From assembly GCF_017742235.1 (NCBI RefSeq), contig NZ_JAGHKQ010000001.1, forward strand, positions 558,001-622,000: a stretch of DNA of 64,000 nt, written 5' to 3'. The position numbers and the translations under genes were made by a program. The DNA is from Bacillus sp. 165 (GTDB lineage Bacteria; Bacillota; Bacilli; Bacillales; Bacillaceae_G). The notes beneath the pieces were generated by a model, which saw only the letters and a program-made list of their open reading frames with translations, did not search any database and had not been told where the DNA came from. Shown piece after piece: positions 17,938 through 27,822 of the stretch (within the stretch, counting starts at the first letter, position 1; each line of letters opens with the position of its first letter).

Positions 17938-20551
17938 ATATTGGCTGCTTTACTTGGACAATAAGCTCACCTTCTTCTTCATCGATTGTCACTGCACAAT
18001 GATCTTTAACGGTTCCTTCAATAAGTGCACGTGCAAGCTTTGTTTCAATTTGCCTTTGCACATAACGCTTTAATGGGCGCGCGCCGTACAGCGGATCGAA
18101 CCCGGCATCTGCTATAAAGCTTTTTGCTTTTTCTGTCAATGTCAATGTGATATGCCGATCATGCAAACGTCTCTGTAATTCTTTTATAATCTTATCAACA
18201 ATCTCCTTAATTTCTGCTGTTGTGAGCGGTTTAAATAATATAATTTCATCAACACGATTCAAAAACTCTGGACGGAAGTGTTGACGAAGCTGTCCTAAAA
18301 CAACCTCTCTTGTCTCTTCTTTTATTTCACCTTCATTGTTTAAACCTTCTAATAAATAGGCAGAACCAATATTGGAGGTCATAATAATTACTGTATTTTT
18401 AAAATCCACTGTTCGTCCCTGTGAATCTGTTACGCGACCATCATCTAACATTTGCAATAAGATATTAAATACTTCTGGGTGTGCTTTTTCAATTTCATCC
18501 AATAACACTACAGAATACGGCTTTCGTCTAACAGCTTCTGTTAATTGTCCGCCTTCTTCATATCCTACATAGCCCGGCGGTGCTCCAATCAAACGCGATA
18601 CAGCATGTTTCTCCATGTATTCAGACATATCGATACGTATTATTTGTTCTTCACTATCAAACAACGATTGCGCCAGCGTTTTAGCTAATTCTGTTTTCCC
18701 AACCCCAGTGGGCCCTAAAAAGATAAAAGAACCAACAGGACGATTTGGGTCCTTTATTCCAGCTCTTGCTCGCAGCACGGCATCTGTGACCAGCTTAACC
18801 GCTTCCTCTTGTCCAATTACACGTTCTGCTAAAATATGTTCAAGCCGAAGAAGCTTTTCACGCTCACCTTCTACGAGCTTTGTAACTGGAACACCTGTCC
18901 AACGTGATACAATACCAGCAATTTCTTCTTCAGTTACTTCTTCACGTAACAAACGGCTTTCCCCTTGTTTTTGCAGCATAGCCTTTTCGGTCTGCTGAAG
19001 CTCCTTTTCTAAAGCCGGTATGCGCCCGTGCCGCAATTCCGCAGCTTTATTTAAATCATAGTTTCCTTCTGCCTCCTCCAACTCTCTCCGCAATTTCTCC
19101 AGCTTCTCTCTAATATTTTGAACATATTGAATTTCTTCTTTTTCTAACTGCCACTTTGCTCGCATACTGTGAGCTTTATCTTTCAGTTCAGACAACTCTT
19201 TCTGCAACACTTTTAATCGTTCCTGACTTGCTTGATCCTGCTCTTTACTTAAAGCAGCTTCTTCAATCTCTAGCTGCATCACACGTCTCGTCACTTCATC
19301 CAGCTCAGTTGGAAGAGAATCAATTTCTGTACGGATAGTGGCGCAAGCCTCATCCACTAAATCAATCGCCTTATCTGGTAGAAATCTATCAGAAATATAA
19401 CGATCAGATAAAACAGCTGCAGCCACTAGAGCTCGGTCATGAATATTGACACCATGATGAATTTCAAAACGCTCTTTTAATCCCCTTAAAATCGAAATCG
19501 TATCCTCGACTGTCGGTTCTTCCACTAGCACTTGCTGAAATCGGCGTTCAAGTGCCGGGTCTTTTTCAATATATTTCCGGTGTTCTTCTAGTGTAGTCGC
19601 ACCTATGCAATGCAATTCTCCTCGGGCCAGCATGGGCTTTAGCATATTTCCTGCATCCATTGCCCCTTCTGTTTTGCCTGCCCCTACAATAGTATGAAGC
19701 TCATCAATAAATAACAAAATACGTCCTTCACTTTTCTTTATTTCGTTCAGTACTGCTTTTAATCTTTCTTCAAATTCCCCTCGAAATTTTGCTCCTGCAA
19801 CTAAGGCGCTCATATCCAAAGCAAATACTGTCTTATCTTTTAATCCCTCAGGCACGTCTTTTCGAACAATTCGTTGTGCTAATCCTTCTACAATCGCAGT
19901 TTTCCCAACGCCAGGCTCTCCAATGAGAACAGGGTTGTTTTTGGTTTTCCTCGATAAGATACGAATGACACGACGAATTTCGCTGTCACGCCCAATTACA
20001 GGGTCCACTTTACCAAGCCTAACCTCCGCAACTAAGTCTCTTCCATACTTTTGCAGCGCTTCATATGTAACTTCAGGATTTTGACTTGTAACACGCTGAT
20101 TGCCTCGAACCTCTAGCAAAGCTCGCAACAAGGATTCTCGTTTTATTCCAAAATGAGCGAATAATTTTCCAATATCTGAAGCAGCCTTTTCATTAGCAAA
20201 CGCAAGTAACAGATGCTCGACAGAGATATATTCATCTTTTAAATGCTTTGCCTCCTCTTCTGCTCTTACAAATACTTTTTGGAGAGAACTAGTAATATAC
20301 ACCTTTCCTGCTTCCACCCCGCTGCCACTCACTTGGGGTCTTCGATCTAATAAAACCCGCACCTCTTTTTCAAATTGCGCCGTATCAATATTCATTCTTT
20401 GTAAAATTCTCTTTGCCAAGCTTTCCTCCTGCTGTAACAAAGCATGCAATACATGTATAGTGTCGACTTCTTGGTTACTGTTAGCAACAGCAATTGACTG
20501 TGCCCGCATAACCGCTTCTTGAGTTTTTTGCGTCATTCGATTTACGTCCAC
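17936..20551 (-). CDS. clpB: ATP-dependent disaggregase ClpB
   Basis: 871-aa hexameric AAA+ disaggregase that works with DnaK to rescue aggregated proteins after heat shock. Domain order: an N-terminal Clp repeat domain (1-150), NBD1 with Walker A GEPGVGKT (211-218) and [22 protein letters not shown], the ClpB-specific coiled-coil middle domain (about 400-530), and NBD2 with Walker A GPTGVGKT (about 609-616). The C-terminus is complete. No ClpP-docking IGF loop is expected or seen. The start is GTG (20551). A CtsR-type operator lies 19-35 nt upstream. B. subtilis 168 lacks clpB, so the gene marks a difference from that lineage. Confidence 0.97.
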   Translation of the reverse strand: MDVNRMTQKTQEAVMRAQSIAVANSNQEVDTIHVLHALLQQEESLAKRILQRMNIDTAQFEKEVRVLLDRRPQVSGSGVEAGKVYITSSLQKVFVRAEEEAKHLKDEYISVEHLLLAFANEKAASDIGKLFAHFGIKRESLLRALLEVRGNQRVTSQNPEVTYEALQKYGRDLVAEVRLGKVDPVIGRDSEIRRVIRILSRKTKNNPVLIGEPGVGKTAIVEGLAQRIVRKDVPEGLKDKTVFALDMSALVAGAKFRGEFEERLKAVLNEIKKSEGRILLFIDELHTIVGAGKTEGAMDAGNMLKPMLARGELHCIGATTLEEHRKYIEKDPALERRFQQVLVEEPTVEDTISILRGLKERFEIHHGVNIHDRALVAAAVLSDRYISDRFLPDKAIDLVDEACATIRTEIDSLPTELDEVTRRVMQLEIEEAALSKEQDQASQERLKVLQKELSELKDKAHSMRAKWQLEKEEIQYVQNIREKLEKLRRELEEAEGNYDLNKAAELRHGRIPALEKELQQTEKAMLQKQGESRLLREEVTEEEIAGIVSRWTGVPVTKLVEGEREKLLRLEHILAERVIGQEEAVKLVTDAVLRARAGIKDPNRPVGSFIFLGPTGVGKTELAKTLAQSLFDSEEQIIRIDMSEYMEKHAVSRLIGAPPGYVGYEEGGQLTEAVRRKPYSVVLLDEIEKAHPEVFNILLQMLDDGRVTDSQGRTVDFKNTVIIMTSNIGSAYLLEGLNNEGEIKEETREVVLGQLRQHFRPEFLNRVDEIILFKPLTTAEIKEIVDKIIKELQRRLHDRHITLTLTEKAKSFIADAGFDPLYGARPLKRYVQRQIETKLARALIEGTVKDHCAVTIDEEEGELIVQVKQPI

Positions 20552-20569
20552 TGTCTTTCCCTTCCCTTT

Positions 20570-20586
20570 CTTGACTAAATTTGACC
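20570..20586 (-). promoter_or_regulatory. CtsR-like operator of clpB
   Basis: On the minus strand it reads GGTCAAATTTAGTCAAG: two direct heptads spaced by three bases, one perfect (GGTCAAA) and one with a terminal mismatch (AGTCAAG). It lies just upstream of the clpB ribosome binding site. Confidence 0.8.
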
Positions 20587-20626
20587 TTTAATTATTATTA
20601 TATCCAAGATTTTATTTTCTACAAAT

Positions 20627-20653
20627 AAAAGCCATCCCTTAAAGAGATGGCTT
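20627..20653 (-). terminator. Terminator of yjzC
   Basis: The stem AGCCATC(T/C)CTT with its complement is followed on the minus strand by TTTTATTT, about 50 nt after the yjzC stop. Confidence 0.75.
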
Positions 20654-20701
20654 CAATCTTGTTTTAAAATATTAATGGACGAATTGAACACGAATGTTAC
20701 T

Positions 20702-20881
20702 TTATGGTTTTCTCTTATATGTCCATTGTCTGTTATGGTTTGAGGTCTCAGGGAACTTGTCTCCGACATTGAGCTTAATCATTTTAGGATGCTTAACCAT
20801 GCTCCCCGTTTCGCCGATTTCTACATAAATACCATCATTCGGTGCTTTCTGTCCAGGTCGGAATCGATGATTTTGTCCCAT
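20702..20881 (-). CDS. yjzC: YjzC-like small protein
   Basis: 59-aa protein starting MGQNHRFRPGQKAPNDGIYVEIGETG and ending RQWTYKRKP. This is the conserved YjzC family pattern of small basic Bacillus proteins that look like a short beta-rich domain. The function is unknown. The ATG at 20881 follows GGAAGGAGACAAGG. It lies upstream of clpB on the same strand but is separated by its own terminator and by the clpB CtsR site. It is too short for most ORF filters, but the frame is clean and the family match is convincing. Confidence 0.85.
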   Translation of the reverse strand: MGQNHRFRPGQKAPNDGIYVEIGETGSMVKHPKMIKLNVGDKFPETSNHNRQWTYKRKP

Positions 20882-21181
20882 AATCCTTGTCTCCTTCCAA
20901 AAATACTTACACCCTTATATTTCCCGTTATCTCTTTGAATCATGAATGTGTTTTATTAGTAAAATTATGCTGATAAGACGGAGTATAAGTCTTTACAGGT
21001 TAACATAAGTATCACTGCTTGCTCTTCTTTCATATAAGCCTTTCCCTTACATAAGAATATCATAAGCCTCATATATTTAAAAAAAGTTGCTTTTCTGAAC
21101 GAAGCATGTGATGGAAGTTGTTCAGATAGACAGGATAGATTCAAACAATTAGACAAGCCTGTTATTTTTATAAATCTGCAT

Positions 21182-21241
21182 AAAAAAACTGACCAAACTG
21201 GCCAGCTCACAGGAGAGTCAAAAACTTACACGAGAAGATTA
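21182..21241 (-). ncRNA. Candidate small RNA (about 60 nt)
   Basis: A minus-strand promoter (TTACAT, 16 nt, TATAAT; 21249-21276) predicts a start near 21241. A CTGGCC/GGTCAG hairpin with a 5-nt loop followed by seven T (21182-21205) predicts the end. The transcript would be about 60 nt and does not encode a plausible peptide with its own ribosome binding site. It could instead be the attenuated leader of a short downstream transcript. Confidence 0.4.
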
Positions 21242-21278
21242 CATTTTTATTATATCGTTTCTCCAAAAAAATGTAATC
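21237..21278. repeat. 12-bp perfect inverted repeat around a promoter
   Basis: GATTACATTTTT (21237-21248) and AAAAATGTAATC (21267-21278) are exact complements separated by 18 nt. The spacer contains the -10 of the minus-strand promoter, and the right arm contains its -35. The arrangement resembles a repressor operator. Confidence 0.6.
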
Positions 21279-21429
21279 CCTTTCACAAAGTGGACACATT
21301 TTTTAGTATCATTTATATTCATTCTCAATTTCATCTTGACTTTCTATTCACTTTAGCTTTTAAGGTAGACAAAGAAACAGATAAAGGCGTAAGATAAAAT
21401 TATACAATCTTATAAAAAAAGGTGATGCT

Positions 21430-22236
21430 ATGCAAAAACATTTGATTGCTCTCGATTTAGATGGAACACTGTTGAAAGATGACAAGACAATTTCAGTACG
21501 CTCGAAAAAAGCTATTGCAAAAGCAAAAGAACAAGGCCATGTTGTGGTTATATCAACTGGACGTCCCTATCGTGCCAGCAGCTTATATTATGACGAGCTG
21601 AAATTAGACACTCCAATGATAAACTTTAATGGTGCATACATTCACCACCCTCTCGACCCTTCTTGGGGACAATATCACGAACCTCTAGACTTAACCATTG
21701 CCCAAGAAATTATAAAAGCATGCGCCGGATTCGGTGTGAAAAATATTTATGCAGAAGTAATCGATGATGTATATGTGCGTTATATAGACGAAGGTATGAA
21801 ACATATTTTCCAGTTCGGTAATCCCAAAGTACACACTGGCGATTTACTCCGTATTTTACAAGACAATCCTACATGTTTATTAATTGATGCGGATGAACAG
21901 GAAGTCGAACTAATTCGAACTCATTTAAGCGATGTTCATGCAGAAGTAATCGATCATCGCAGATGGGCTGCACCTTGGCATATTATTGAAATTGTAAAAA
22001 GCGGATTAAACAAAGCTGTGGGTTTACAGCGAGTAGCAAAGCATTATGATATTCCACAGGATCGCATCATTGCATTTGGAGATGAGGATAACGATTTTGA
22101 AATGATTGAGTATGCAGGGCACGGGATAGCAATGGGCAACGGTATACCAGCTTTGAAATCTTTAGCAAATCATGTAACATTATCAAACGAGGAAGATGGC
22201 ATAGCCATTTACTTAGAGGAAGTATTAGGACTGTAA
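21430..22236 (+). CDS. Cof-type HAD phosphatase (YitU-like)
   Basis: 268-aa haloacid dehalogenase superfamily hydrolase of the Cof/type IIB class. Motif I is DLDGTLLKDD (about residues 8-17, Asp nucleophile), motif II is VVISTGRPYR (about 37-46), a motif III lysine is in KSGLNKAVGLQ (about 192-202), and motif IV is AFGDEDNDFEMI (about 214-225). A cap domain lies between. Such enzymes dephosphorylate sugar phosphates, FMN or related metabolites; the substrate cannot be told. It has an AAAAGGTGATG start context. Small conserved genes and YitT follow, similar to the B. subtilis yitT-yitU neighbourhood. Confidence 0.88.
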   Translation: MQKHLIALDLDGTLLKDDKTISVRSKKAIAKAKEQGHVVVISTGRPYRASSLYYDELKLDTPMINFNGAYIHHPLDPSWGQYHEPLDLTIAQEIIKACAGFGVKNIYAEVIDDVYVRYIDEGMKHIFQFGNPKVHTGDLLRILQDNPTCLLIDADEQEVELIRTHLSDVHAEVIDHRRWAAPWHIIEIVKSGLNKAVGLQRVAKHYDIPQDRIIAFGDEDNDFEMIEYAGHGIAMGNGIPALKSLANHVTLSNEEDGIAIYLEEVLGL

Positions 22237-22338
22237 TGTAAAATTTATCATTCATAGGATTCTTCAAATAACAAACAATATAACAAGACACAGCAAATGT
22301 GTCACTCTTGTTTTGCTAACATAAAGGAGGAATCCACA

Positions 22339-22485
22339 TTGGGTAAAAAAAACAAATCCAAGCGTTTTGTTCAACAAGGTTCTGATGCAGTAATGAAACA
22401 TGACGAAAAGATTCCTTACCACCTTACTTTAGCACAAGCAGAAGCAAGAAAAGAACAAAATAATTCTACTCTTGGAGGCATCTAA
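22339..22485 (+). CDS. Small basic/amphipathic protein, unknown function
   Basis: 48-aa protein with a TTG start (22339), chosen because a strong AAAGGAGGAA lies 8 nt upstream; the in-frame ATG at 22297 has no ribosome binding site. Lysine-rich N-terminus (KKNKSKRF), then a glutamine/alanine-rich helix (LTLAQAEARKEQNN). I do not recognise the family with confidence. Its stop overlaps the ATG of the next gene (TAATG), so the two are translationally coupled. The composition is reminiscent of small acid-soluble or sporulation-associated proteins, but that is only a resemblance. Confidence 0.65.
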   Translation: MGKKNKSKRFVQQGSDAVMKHDEKIPYHLTLAQAEARKEQNNSTLGGI

Positions 22486-22679
22486 TGGGCAACCTTTTAT
22501 TTCAACAAGCAAGAGATGCTGTCACACAAGCTTCACAGTGTACATCTAGTGAACAACAAGAGTTAGTTTCAAAAGCCAAAAATGCACTTACCTCAGCTTA
22601 TGCAAATTCCTCTACAGCTGAAAAAGTGCAGCTGAGAGAAATGCAAGAACAACTGCAAAACCTTTCTGATACGCAATAA
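22485..22679 (+). CDS. DUF3813-like small protein
   Basis: 64-aa, highly helical, Gln/Ala-rich protein (LFQQARDAVTQA, KNALTSAYANSS). It resembles the DUF3813 family of Bacillus; the function is unknown. It starts one base inside the stop of the preceding gene and is followed at once by a GGGGCAA/TTGCCCC terminator, so the two small genes form a minimal operon downstream of the HAD phosphatase. Confidence 0.7.
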   Translation: MGNLLFQQARDAVTQASQCTSSEQQELVSKAKNALTSAYANSSTAEKVQLREMQEQLQNLSDTQ

Positions 22680-22703
22680 GGGGCAACTTGCCCCTTATTT
22701 TAG
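22676..22703. terminator. Terminator DUF3813/yitT
   Basis: The stem AAGGGGCAA / TTGCCCCTT with the downstream TATTTT lies between convergent genes. Confidence 0.8.
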
Positions 22704-23557
22704 TCTTTACGGAAAGCACCTAATACCCCTACAGTTTGTACCACGTTTGTAAACGCATGAGGATCTACTTCCTTAATAATTCGCTCCAAATCATACAACT
22801 CATAACGAGTAATAACCATAACCAGCATTTCTTTATTTTCATTCGTAAATGCTCCTGTGGCAGGCACAGTAGTAATGCCTCGCACTAAACAAGAATGGAT
22901 AGCTTTACGAAGAGCAGGTCCATTCTTGGTGACAATCATGGCCGTTACCTTTACATGACGAGTATGAATGGCATCGATAACACGAGTGGATACGTATAAA
23001 TTTACTAATGTGTATAATGCTTTTTCCCATCCATACAGTTGTCCGGCTGTGATAATAATAAGGGAATTAAATGCAAAAAAGTAAATTCCAATGGGTTTAT
23101 CTTTTAAGCGCGATAAAATCATCGCGACAATATCTAACCCTCCTGTAGACGCTCCATATTTTAACGTCAAACCGATACCAGCAGAAGCTATGACTCCTCC
23201 GAAAACCGCATTCAAGATAATATCATGGGATACGGCACGCACCGGTATAATCTCTAGAAACAAAGTCATAAACGCGACACTGATAAAACTGAACAGCGTA
23301 AAAGATTTCCCTACTTTTTTCCATGCTAAAATAACTACCGGTATGTTAAATACAATGAATAAAATACCGGTTGATAGATGAAAAGGAGTATATTCTTCAG
23401 TAATACGCGAAATAAGCTGGGCTAGTCCAGCAAAGCCGCTCGCATATACATCTGCAGGAATTAAAAACAAATTCATGCCGATTGCGTTTAAAAGTCCACC
23501 TATAAAGACAATAAAGATTTTTTTTGTAAACTCCTTATAATTTAGCTTTATGTTCAC
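22700..23557 (-). CDS. YitT/DUF2179 membrane protein
   Basis: 285-aa protein with five to six N-terminal membrane segments (about residues 12-200, YitT_membrane) and a C-terminal cytoplasmic DUF2179 domain (about 205-280, with GITTVPATGAFTNENKEMLVMVITRYELYDL). The family is widespread in Firmicutes with no firm function. I chose GTG 23557 because AAGGAGGAGT lies about 10 nt upstream and the length then matches family members near 280 aa. It is convergent to the small genes and stands alone. Confidence 0.87.
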   Translation of the reverse strand: MNIKLNYKEFTKKIFIVFIGGLLNAIGMNLFLIPADVYASGFAGLAQLISRITEEYTPFHLSTGILFIVFNIPVVILAWKKVGKSFTLFSFISVAFMTLFLEIIPVRAVSHDIILNAVFGGVIASAGIGLTLKYGASTGGLDIVAMILSRLKDKPIGIYFFAFNSLIIITAGQLYGWEKALYTLVNLYVSTRVIDAIHTRHVKVTAMIVTKNGPALRKAIHSCLVRGITTVPATGAFTNENKEMLVMVITRYELYDLERIIKEVDPHAFTNVVQTVGVLGAFRKD

Positions 23558-23756
23558 TTCTTTAAACTCCTCCTTACTACAACCATCTCGAAATATACAA
23601 CTCATCTTATGTAACTTTGTACCACAATGTCATAGCATACTTAATTTATCTGTAATTGTAAAACATTATTTTAATATTTTTTCTAAGCTTATACATAGTC
23701 TTTACTGAAACGGGGACGATAAACATGCATCACAGAATTAAGGAGGAAATTTTATT

Positions 23757-23888
23757 ATGCCGCATACAAGTGATAATGATAAAAAAGCAAGAGATAATAA
23801 CGCAAAACATTTTGAAAAAAATATACTTGCGCATAAAAATGCTCAGCACGGAAAAAAATCATATTCTAAGAAAACAGATCATCTATGA
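23757..23888 (+). CDS. DUF3941-like 43-aa protein
   Basis: Small basic protein with an AAGGAGGAAA ribosome binding site 6-8 nt before the ATG. Its C-terminus ends YSKKTDHL, which I recall as the conserved motif of the DUF3941 family of Bacillus. Lys/His/Asn-rich and presumably soluble. The function is unknown. It stands between yitT (divergent) and cvfB (convergent) with a terminator right after it. Confidence 0.75.
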   Translation: MPHTSDNDKKARDNNAKHFEKNILAHKNAQHGKKSYSKKTDHL

Positions 23889-23896
23889 ATAATAAA

Positions 23897-23925
23897 AACC
23901 CTGTCAAAGCAGGGTTTTTATTCAT
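23897..23925. terminator. Terminator DUF3941/cvfB
   Basis: The stem AAAACCCTG / CAGGGTTTT lies between convergent genes. Confidence 0.85.
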
Positions 23926-24781
23926 TATTCTTTTTAAAATAGGTCCAGCCGTCTTCTTGGTACACTTTTTCTTCCTTCATAAGCTTGCCAAGCGCACGTT
24001 TAAAAGCAGCCTTACTCATATTAAAACGTTCTTTAATATCTTCTGGGTAGCTTTTATCCCAAAACGGCATAGCCCCTCCTCGGTTCTCCATATAATCGTA
24101 TACAGTCTGAGCATCTTCATCCATACCTTCCTGCTTGCGCGGCAGCAGAGACACATTAATGCTTCCATCTTCTTTAACATCAATAATGCGGCCAGATACC
24201 CTCTCTCCAATACGCGGTTCCTCTCGTTGCTCGGATTCGTGAATAAATCCTAAGAAATGCTCATCTGTAATAATCGAGGCACCTACGCGCAGGGACTTGT
24301 AAATTCTTCCATTTACATTTTTGTTAAACATTGACTCCGTTGCCGGTACCATAATATCTCTTAGTTGCTCTTCATTTGCCATTTTGGCCAAAAGGCGTCC
24401 GCTGCGAGTTATTTTTAACGTACAGTAAAGCTCGTCTCCTTCTTGCGGCCATACTTTTTTATAGGAAGGCAAATCTTCTTTATCAATTAACATATCTTTG
24501 GAAACGCCAATGTCAACAAATACTCCTAAGTTATATTTAACCTCTTTTACCGGTACCCAATTAAAATCTTCTGCGGTAATAAGAGGCGTTTTCATTGTAG
24601 CTGTAAGACGCCCTTGGTGATCGTGATACAAAAATACATCAATAGTATCTTCCAGACATATCTCGCCCGCTACTTCATTTCTATGCATAAACACTTCTGT
24701 TTCTTCAGTACCGACCATATATCCAATATCTGTTTCTCTTAACACGGTGACAGTCACAATATATCCAGCTTCTAATTTCAT
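23918..24781 (-). CDS. cvfB: CvfB-like S1 RNA-binding protein (YitL)
   Basis: 287-aa protein with tandem S1/OB-type RNA-binding domains over about residues 1-220 (for example KYNLGVFVDIGVSKDMLI and RVSGRIIDVKEDGSINVSLLP). A C-terminal winged helix (about 225-287, MSKAAFKRALGKLMKEEKVYQEDGWTYF) follows. This is the CvfB/YitL architecture, known as a virulence regulator in Staphylococcus. The start MKLEAGY at 24781 has AAAGGAA upstream, and the in-frame ATG seven codons earlier overlaps that site. Its RNA targets are unknown. Confidence 0.88.
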   Translation of the reverse strand: MKLEAGYIVTVTVLRETDIGYMVGTEETEVFMHRNEVAGEICLEDTIDVFLYHDHQGRLTATMKTPLITAEDFNWVPVKEVKYNLGVFVDIGVSKDMLIDKEDLPSYKKVWPQEGDELYCTLKITRSGRLLAKMANEEQLRDIMVPATESMFNKNVNGRIYKSLRVGASIITDEHFLGFIHESEQREEPRIGERVSGRIIDVKEDGSINVSLLPRKQEGMDEDAQTVYDYMENRGGAMPFWDKSYPEDIKERFNMSKAAFKRALGKLMKEEKVYQEDGWTYFKKNNE

Positions 24782-24929
24782 TAATAATAATTCCTTTCTC
24801 AAAATATGTACTGTATCAGAATCTCATAATACCCTAAACAAAGGACAATTATAACATGTTTTTATTCCTATTTGTGATTCCTTCAGAATTTCACTATAAT
24901 TAGAGTAAAAGAATGGTGGAGGTGGAAAT

Positions 24930-25421
24930 ATGTCAAAAGAAAGTTCATTTGATATTGTATCAAAAGTAGATCTTCCAGAGGTCTCCAATGCAATCAACAT
25001 TGCCTTAAAGGAGATTCAGACTCGCTATGACTTTAAAGGGAGCAAAAGTGACATCAACTTAGAAAAAGAAGAGATTGTCTTAATTTCGGACGATGAGTAC
25101 AAGCTTGGACAGCTAAAAGATGTACTCATTGGAAAATTGGTCAAACGTGGTGTCCCTATCAAAAACTTAGATTACGGAAAAGTTGAAAATGCTGCAGGTG
25201 GAACCGTTCGCCAGCGTGCAAAGCTAGTACAAGGAATCGATAAAGATAACGCAAAAAAAATTAACAATATCATTAAAGAAACGAAGTTGAAAGTCAAAAG
25301 TCAAATTCAAGACGATCAAATTCGAGTGACAGGAAAAAGCCGTGATGACTTACAATCCATAATCGCTGCTGTCCGTCAAGCAGATTTATCAATTGATATC
25401 CAATTTATCAATTATCGATAA
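24930..25421 (+). CDS. YajQ-family nucleotide-binding protein (YitK-like)
   Basis: 163-aa protein with the complete YajQ signature: [18 protein letters not shown] (about residues 5-22), [12 protein letters not shown] (about 31-42) and the C-terminal [16 protein letters not shown]. Some YajQ relatives bind cyclic di-GMP or nucleic acids; whether this one does is not visible. The GTGGAGGTGG ribosome binding site is strong. It is divergent from cvfB and convergent with the GH65 gene across a shared terminator. Confidence 0.93.
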   Translation: MSKESSFDIVSKVDLPEVSNAINIALKEIQTRYDFKGSKSDINLEKEEIVLISDDEYKLGQLKDVLIGKLVKRGVPIKNLDYGKVENAAGGTVRQRAKLVQGIDKDNAKKINNIIKETKLKVKSQIQDDQIRVTGKSRDDLQSIIAAVRQADLSIDIQFINYR

Positions 25422-25433
25422 GTACATAAGTTA

Positions 25434-25463
25434 AAGACCCGCTAGTACCAGCGGGTCTTTATC
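25434..25463. terminator. Terminator yajQ/GH65 gene
   Basis: The stem AAAGACCCGCT / AGCGGGTCTTT lies between convergent genes. Confidence 0.9.
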
Positions 25464-25464
25464 A

Positions 25465-27771
25465 TTAGGCTTTATTTTGTTGAAGCGCTATCGTAACTGT
25501 ACCGTTCGCCGGCAGAGTAATTGTTTCATCGTATACTTTTACTTGTAAATCGTCCCCGTTTGTTTGCGTCAATGTGACTCCTTCTTTGTCTACCCCTACT
25601 TTGAAGTTATGATTTCTATACACAATATTAAAGGAGTAGCTCTCCCAAGCAGATGGAATAAACGGTTGAAATGAAAGGGATTCTTTGAATGTCCTCATAC
25701 CTGCGAAGCCCTGGACAATAGCTAGCCAAGAGCCCGTCATACTTGTAATATGCAAACCATCTTCTGTATCGTTATTATAGTTATCCAAATCCAAACGAGC
25801 TGTGCGATTATACATTTCATACGCTTTTCCTTCCATTCCAAGCTCTGCTGCTAAAATAGAATGGATGCATGGTGATAAGCTGGATTCATGTACTGTCATC
25901 GGCTCATAAAACTCGAAGTTGCGGCGCTTTTCCTCCAATGTAAATCGGTCATTTAAGAAATAAATTCCTTGCAATACATCTGCTTGTTTAATAAAACAGC
26001 TGCGTAGAATTTTATCCCAAGACCAATTCTGATTCAATGGTTTGTCTTCTGAAGCCAACGTGTCTACTGTGCGTAAGTCTTTATCTAGGAATGTATCATG
26101 CTGTACAAATACTGCAAGCTCTTCATCATAAGGATAATACATATTCCCTACAATATCTTTCCACTTCGCAATCTCATCTTCTGCAATCTTTAATTCAGCC
26201 AGTCTGTCTTGATGACCATTTTCCTTTAAGTACTCTATTACACTAAGTGTATACTCCAGTGTCCATGCAGAGATTAGATTTGTATACCAGTTATTGTTGA
26301 TATTATTTTCATACTCGTTTGGTCCTGTCACACCATGCATCATATATAATTTTTTCTTTTTATTAAAATGGACGCGATCTGCCCAAAAACGCGAAATCCC
26401 TGTCAGCACATCTATACCATATGTATGTAAATAATCTTTATCGCCGGTGTAATTAACATAATTATATACTCCATATGCTATAGCGCCATTACGATGAATT
26501 TCTTCAAATGTAATTTCCCACTCATTATGACATTCAATTCCAGTGAACGTTACCATTGGATACAAAGCCCCTGCCAAACCTTGCTTGCTGGCGTTTACAT
26601 ATGCTTCTTCTAATTGGTTATAGCGATAAACACACAAATTACGCGCTACCTCTGGCTTGGCCGTTGATAAATATAAAGGAAGTGCATAAGCCTCAGTATC
26701 CCAATATGTTGCCCCTCCGTATTTTTCACCAGTAAATCCTTTTGGTCCAATATTTAAGCGAGCATCTTCACCATAGTATGTACAGAACAATTGGAATAAG
26801 TTAAAACGAATTCCTTGCTGCGCCTCCTGGTCCCCTTTAATTTCTACGTCTGCAATTTCCCACCGAGACAGCCATCCTTTTTTATGCTCGTCTAGTAAGG
26901 TATCATATCCTTTCCCGATGCTTCTTGCCAATATTTCTTTTCCTTTTTCGACAAGTACTTGAGCGTCATAATCTCTATCCGTTGTTACAGCAACATATTT
27001 TGTTAACGTAACTGTTTGATTTTGTTTAGCTTTTACCGTAATGATATTCTCAATATATTCGTTCTTGCTATTTGCTTGTATTTCTGCAACAGGACATTGG
27101 ACCTCTATATTCATTGTCGCAGCCACTTGAAACGTAGGTGTTCCAAAAGGATTATCCTTCGTACGCATTACTAAGCTGCCTTCATATTCTTTCACCGCTT
27201 GCGAGACAGGTAACCAGAAATCTTCTTCATAATTAGAATCTTCGTTCCGTACATCACCATCTAGATATGGAATATATGTAATAACTCCCTCATAGTTTAA
27301 TGGCGTTGCATTGTAACGAATTACTCCGAGCTCGCTTTCTGCTACAGACAAGAAACGAATAACTTCAAATTCCGTTTCTTTCCCTTCTTGGTTCACCGTA
27401 AACTTTCGTGTTAATACTCCATGCTGCATATCCAATTCACGATAATATTCTTTTATATCTGCACTGTATAAATCAAGTTCTTTTCCATCTATTAAGACAC
27501 GTATGCCAATGTAATTTACAGAGTTAATAACTTTGCCAAAATAATCTGGGTAACCGTTTTTCCACCACCCAACACGTGTTTTATCCGGAAACCAAACTCC
27601 GCCTATGTATGAACCTCGATGAAAATCCCCTGAGTAAGTTTCCTCAAAATTCCCACGCATTCCCATGTGGCCATTTCCTAAACTTGTCATACTTTCTGCC
27701 AAACGAAATTCATCTTTATGTAATTTATTTTCAATAATTTTCCATTCATCTACACCAAATAATCTTTTCAT
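25465..27771 (-). CDS. GH65 glycoside phosphorylase, probable maltose phosphorylase
   Basis: 768-aa GH65 enzyme that would split maltose with phosphate to glucose and beta-glucose 1-phosphate. The N-terminal beta-sandwich (about 1-270) and the (alpha/alpha)6 barrel (about 320-690) are followed by C-terminal beta sheets. The catalytic acid is the Glu in [18 protein letters not shown] (about 485), and the phosphate-site region near [14 protein letters not shown] is intact. The start [10 protein letters not shown] (27771) follows AATGAAGGTG; the longer frame runs back into malR and is not used. A MalR-type operator lies 27-40 nt upstream. Context with maltodextrin import makes maltose the best substrate guess over kojibiose or trehalose. 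No beta-phosphoglucomutase gene lies beside it. Confidence 0.87.
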   Translation of the reverse strand: MKRLFGVDEWKIIENKLHKDEFRLAESMTSLGNGHMGMRGNFEETYSGDFHRGSYIGGVWFPDKTRVGWWKNGYPDYFGKVINSVNYIGIRVLIDGKELDLYSADIKEYYRELDMQHGVLTRKFTVNQEGKETEFEVIRFLSVAESELGVIRYNATPLNYEGVITYIPYLDGDVRNEDSNYEEDFWLPVSQAVKEYEGSLVMRTKDNPFGTPTFQVAATMNIEVQCPVAEIQANSKNEYIENIITVKAKQNQTVTLTKYVAVTTDRDYDAQVLVEKGKEILARSIGKGYDTLLDEHKKGWLSRWEIADVEIKGDQEAQQGIRFNLFQLFCTYYGEDARLNIGPKGFTGEKYGGATYWDTEAYALPLYLSTAKPEVARNLCVYRYNQLEEAYVNASKQGLAGALYPMVTFTGIECHNEWEITFEEIHRNGAIAYGVYNYVNYTGDKDYLHTYGIDVLTGISRFWADRVHFNKKKKLYMMHGVTGPNEYENNINNNWYTNLISAWTLEYTLSVIEYLKENGHQDRLAELKIAEDEIAKWKDIVGNMYYPYDEELAVFVQHDTFLDKDLRTVDTLASEDKPLNQNWSWDKILRSCFIKQADVLQGIYFLNDRFTLEEKRRNFEFYEPMTVHESSLSPCIHSILAAELGMEGKAYEMYNRTARLDLDNYNNDTEDGLHITSMTGSWLAIVQGFAGMRTFKESLSFQPFIPSAWESYSFNIVYRNHNFKVGVDKEGVTLTQTNGDDLQVKVYDETITLPANGTVTIALQQNKA

Positions 27772-27797
27772 TTTTTCACCTTCATTATTTAAAATTA

Positions 27798-27811
27798 TGC
27801 AATCGTTTGCA
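27798..27811. promoter_or_regulatory. MalR-type operator upstream of the GH65 gene
   Basis: TGCAATCGTTTGCA, a near-palindrome of the LacI family, between malR and the GH65 gene. It is closely related to the sites before malE and before the GH13 cyclomaltodextrinase gene. Confidence 0.7.
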
Positions 27812-27822
27812 CTTCGAAATAT

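Larger units (their letters stand above)
20882..21429. other. Spacer yjzC/HAD gene with a possible small transcription unit
   Basis: This 548-nt region has no convincing conserved CDS. It contains a minus-strand promoter, a 12-bp inverted repeat and a minus-strand intrinsic terminator (listed separately). A possible 22-codon peptide follows at 21037 down to about 20969 on the minus strand, starting MKEEQAVILM after AAGGGAAAGG. I cannot support the peptide beyond its ribosome binding site. Confidence 0.45.

Noticed and set aside
20965..21210. 81-codon minus-strand frame
   Set aside because: It begins inside the terminator-like hairpin, has no ribosome binding site, and its composition is unlike neighbouring proteins.
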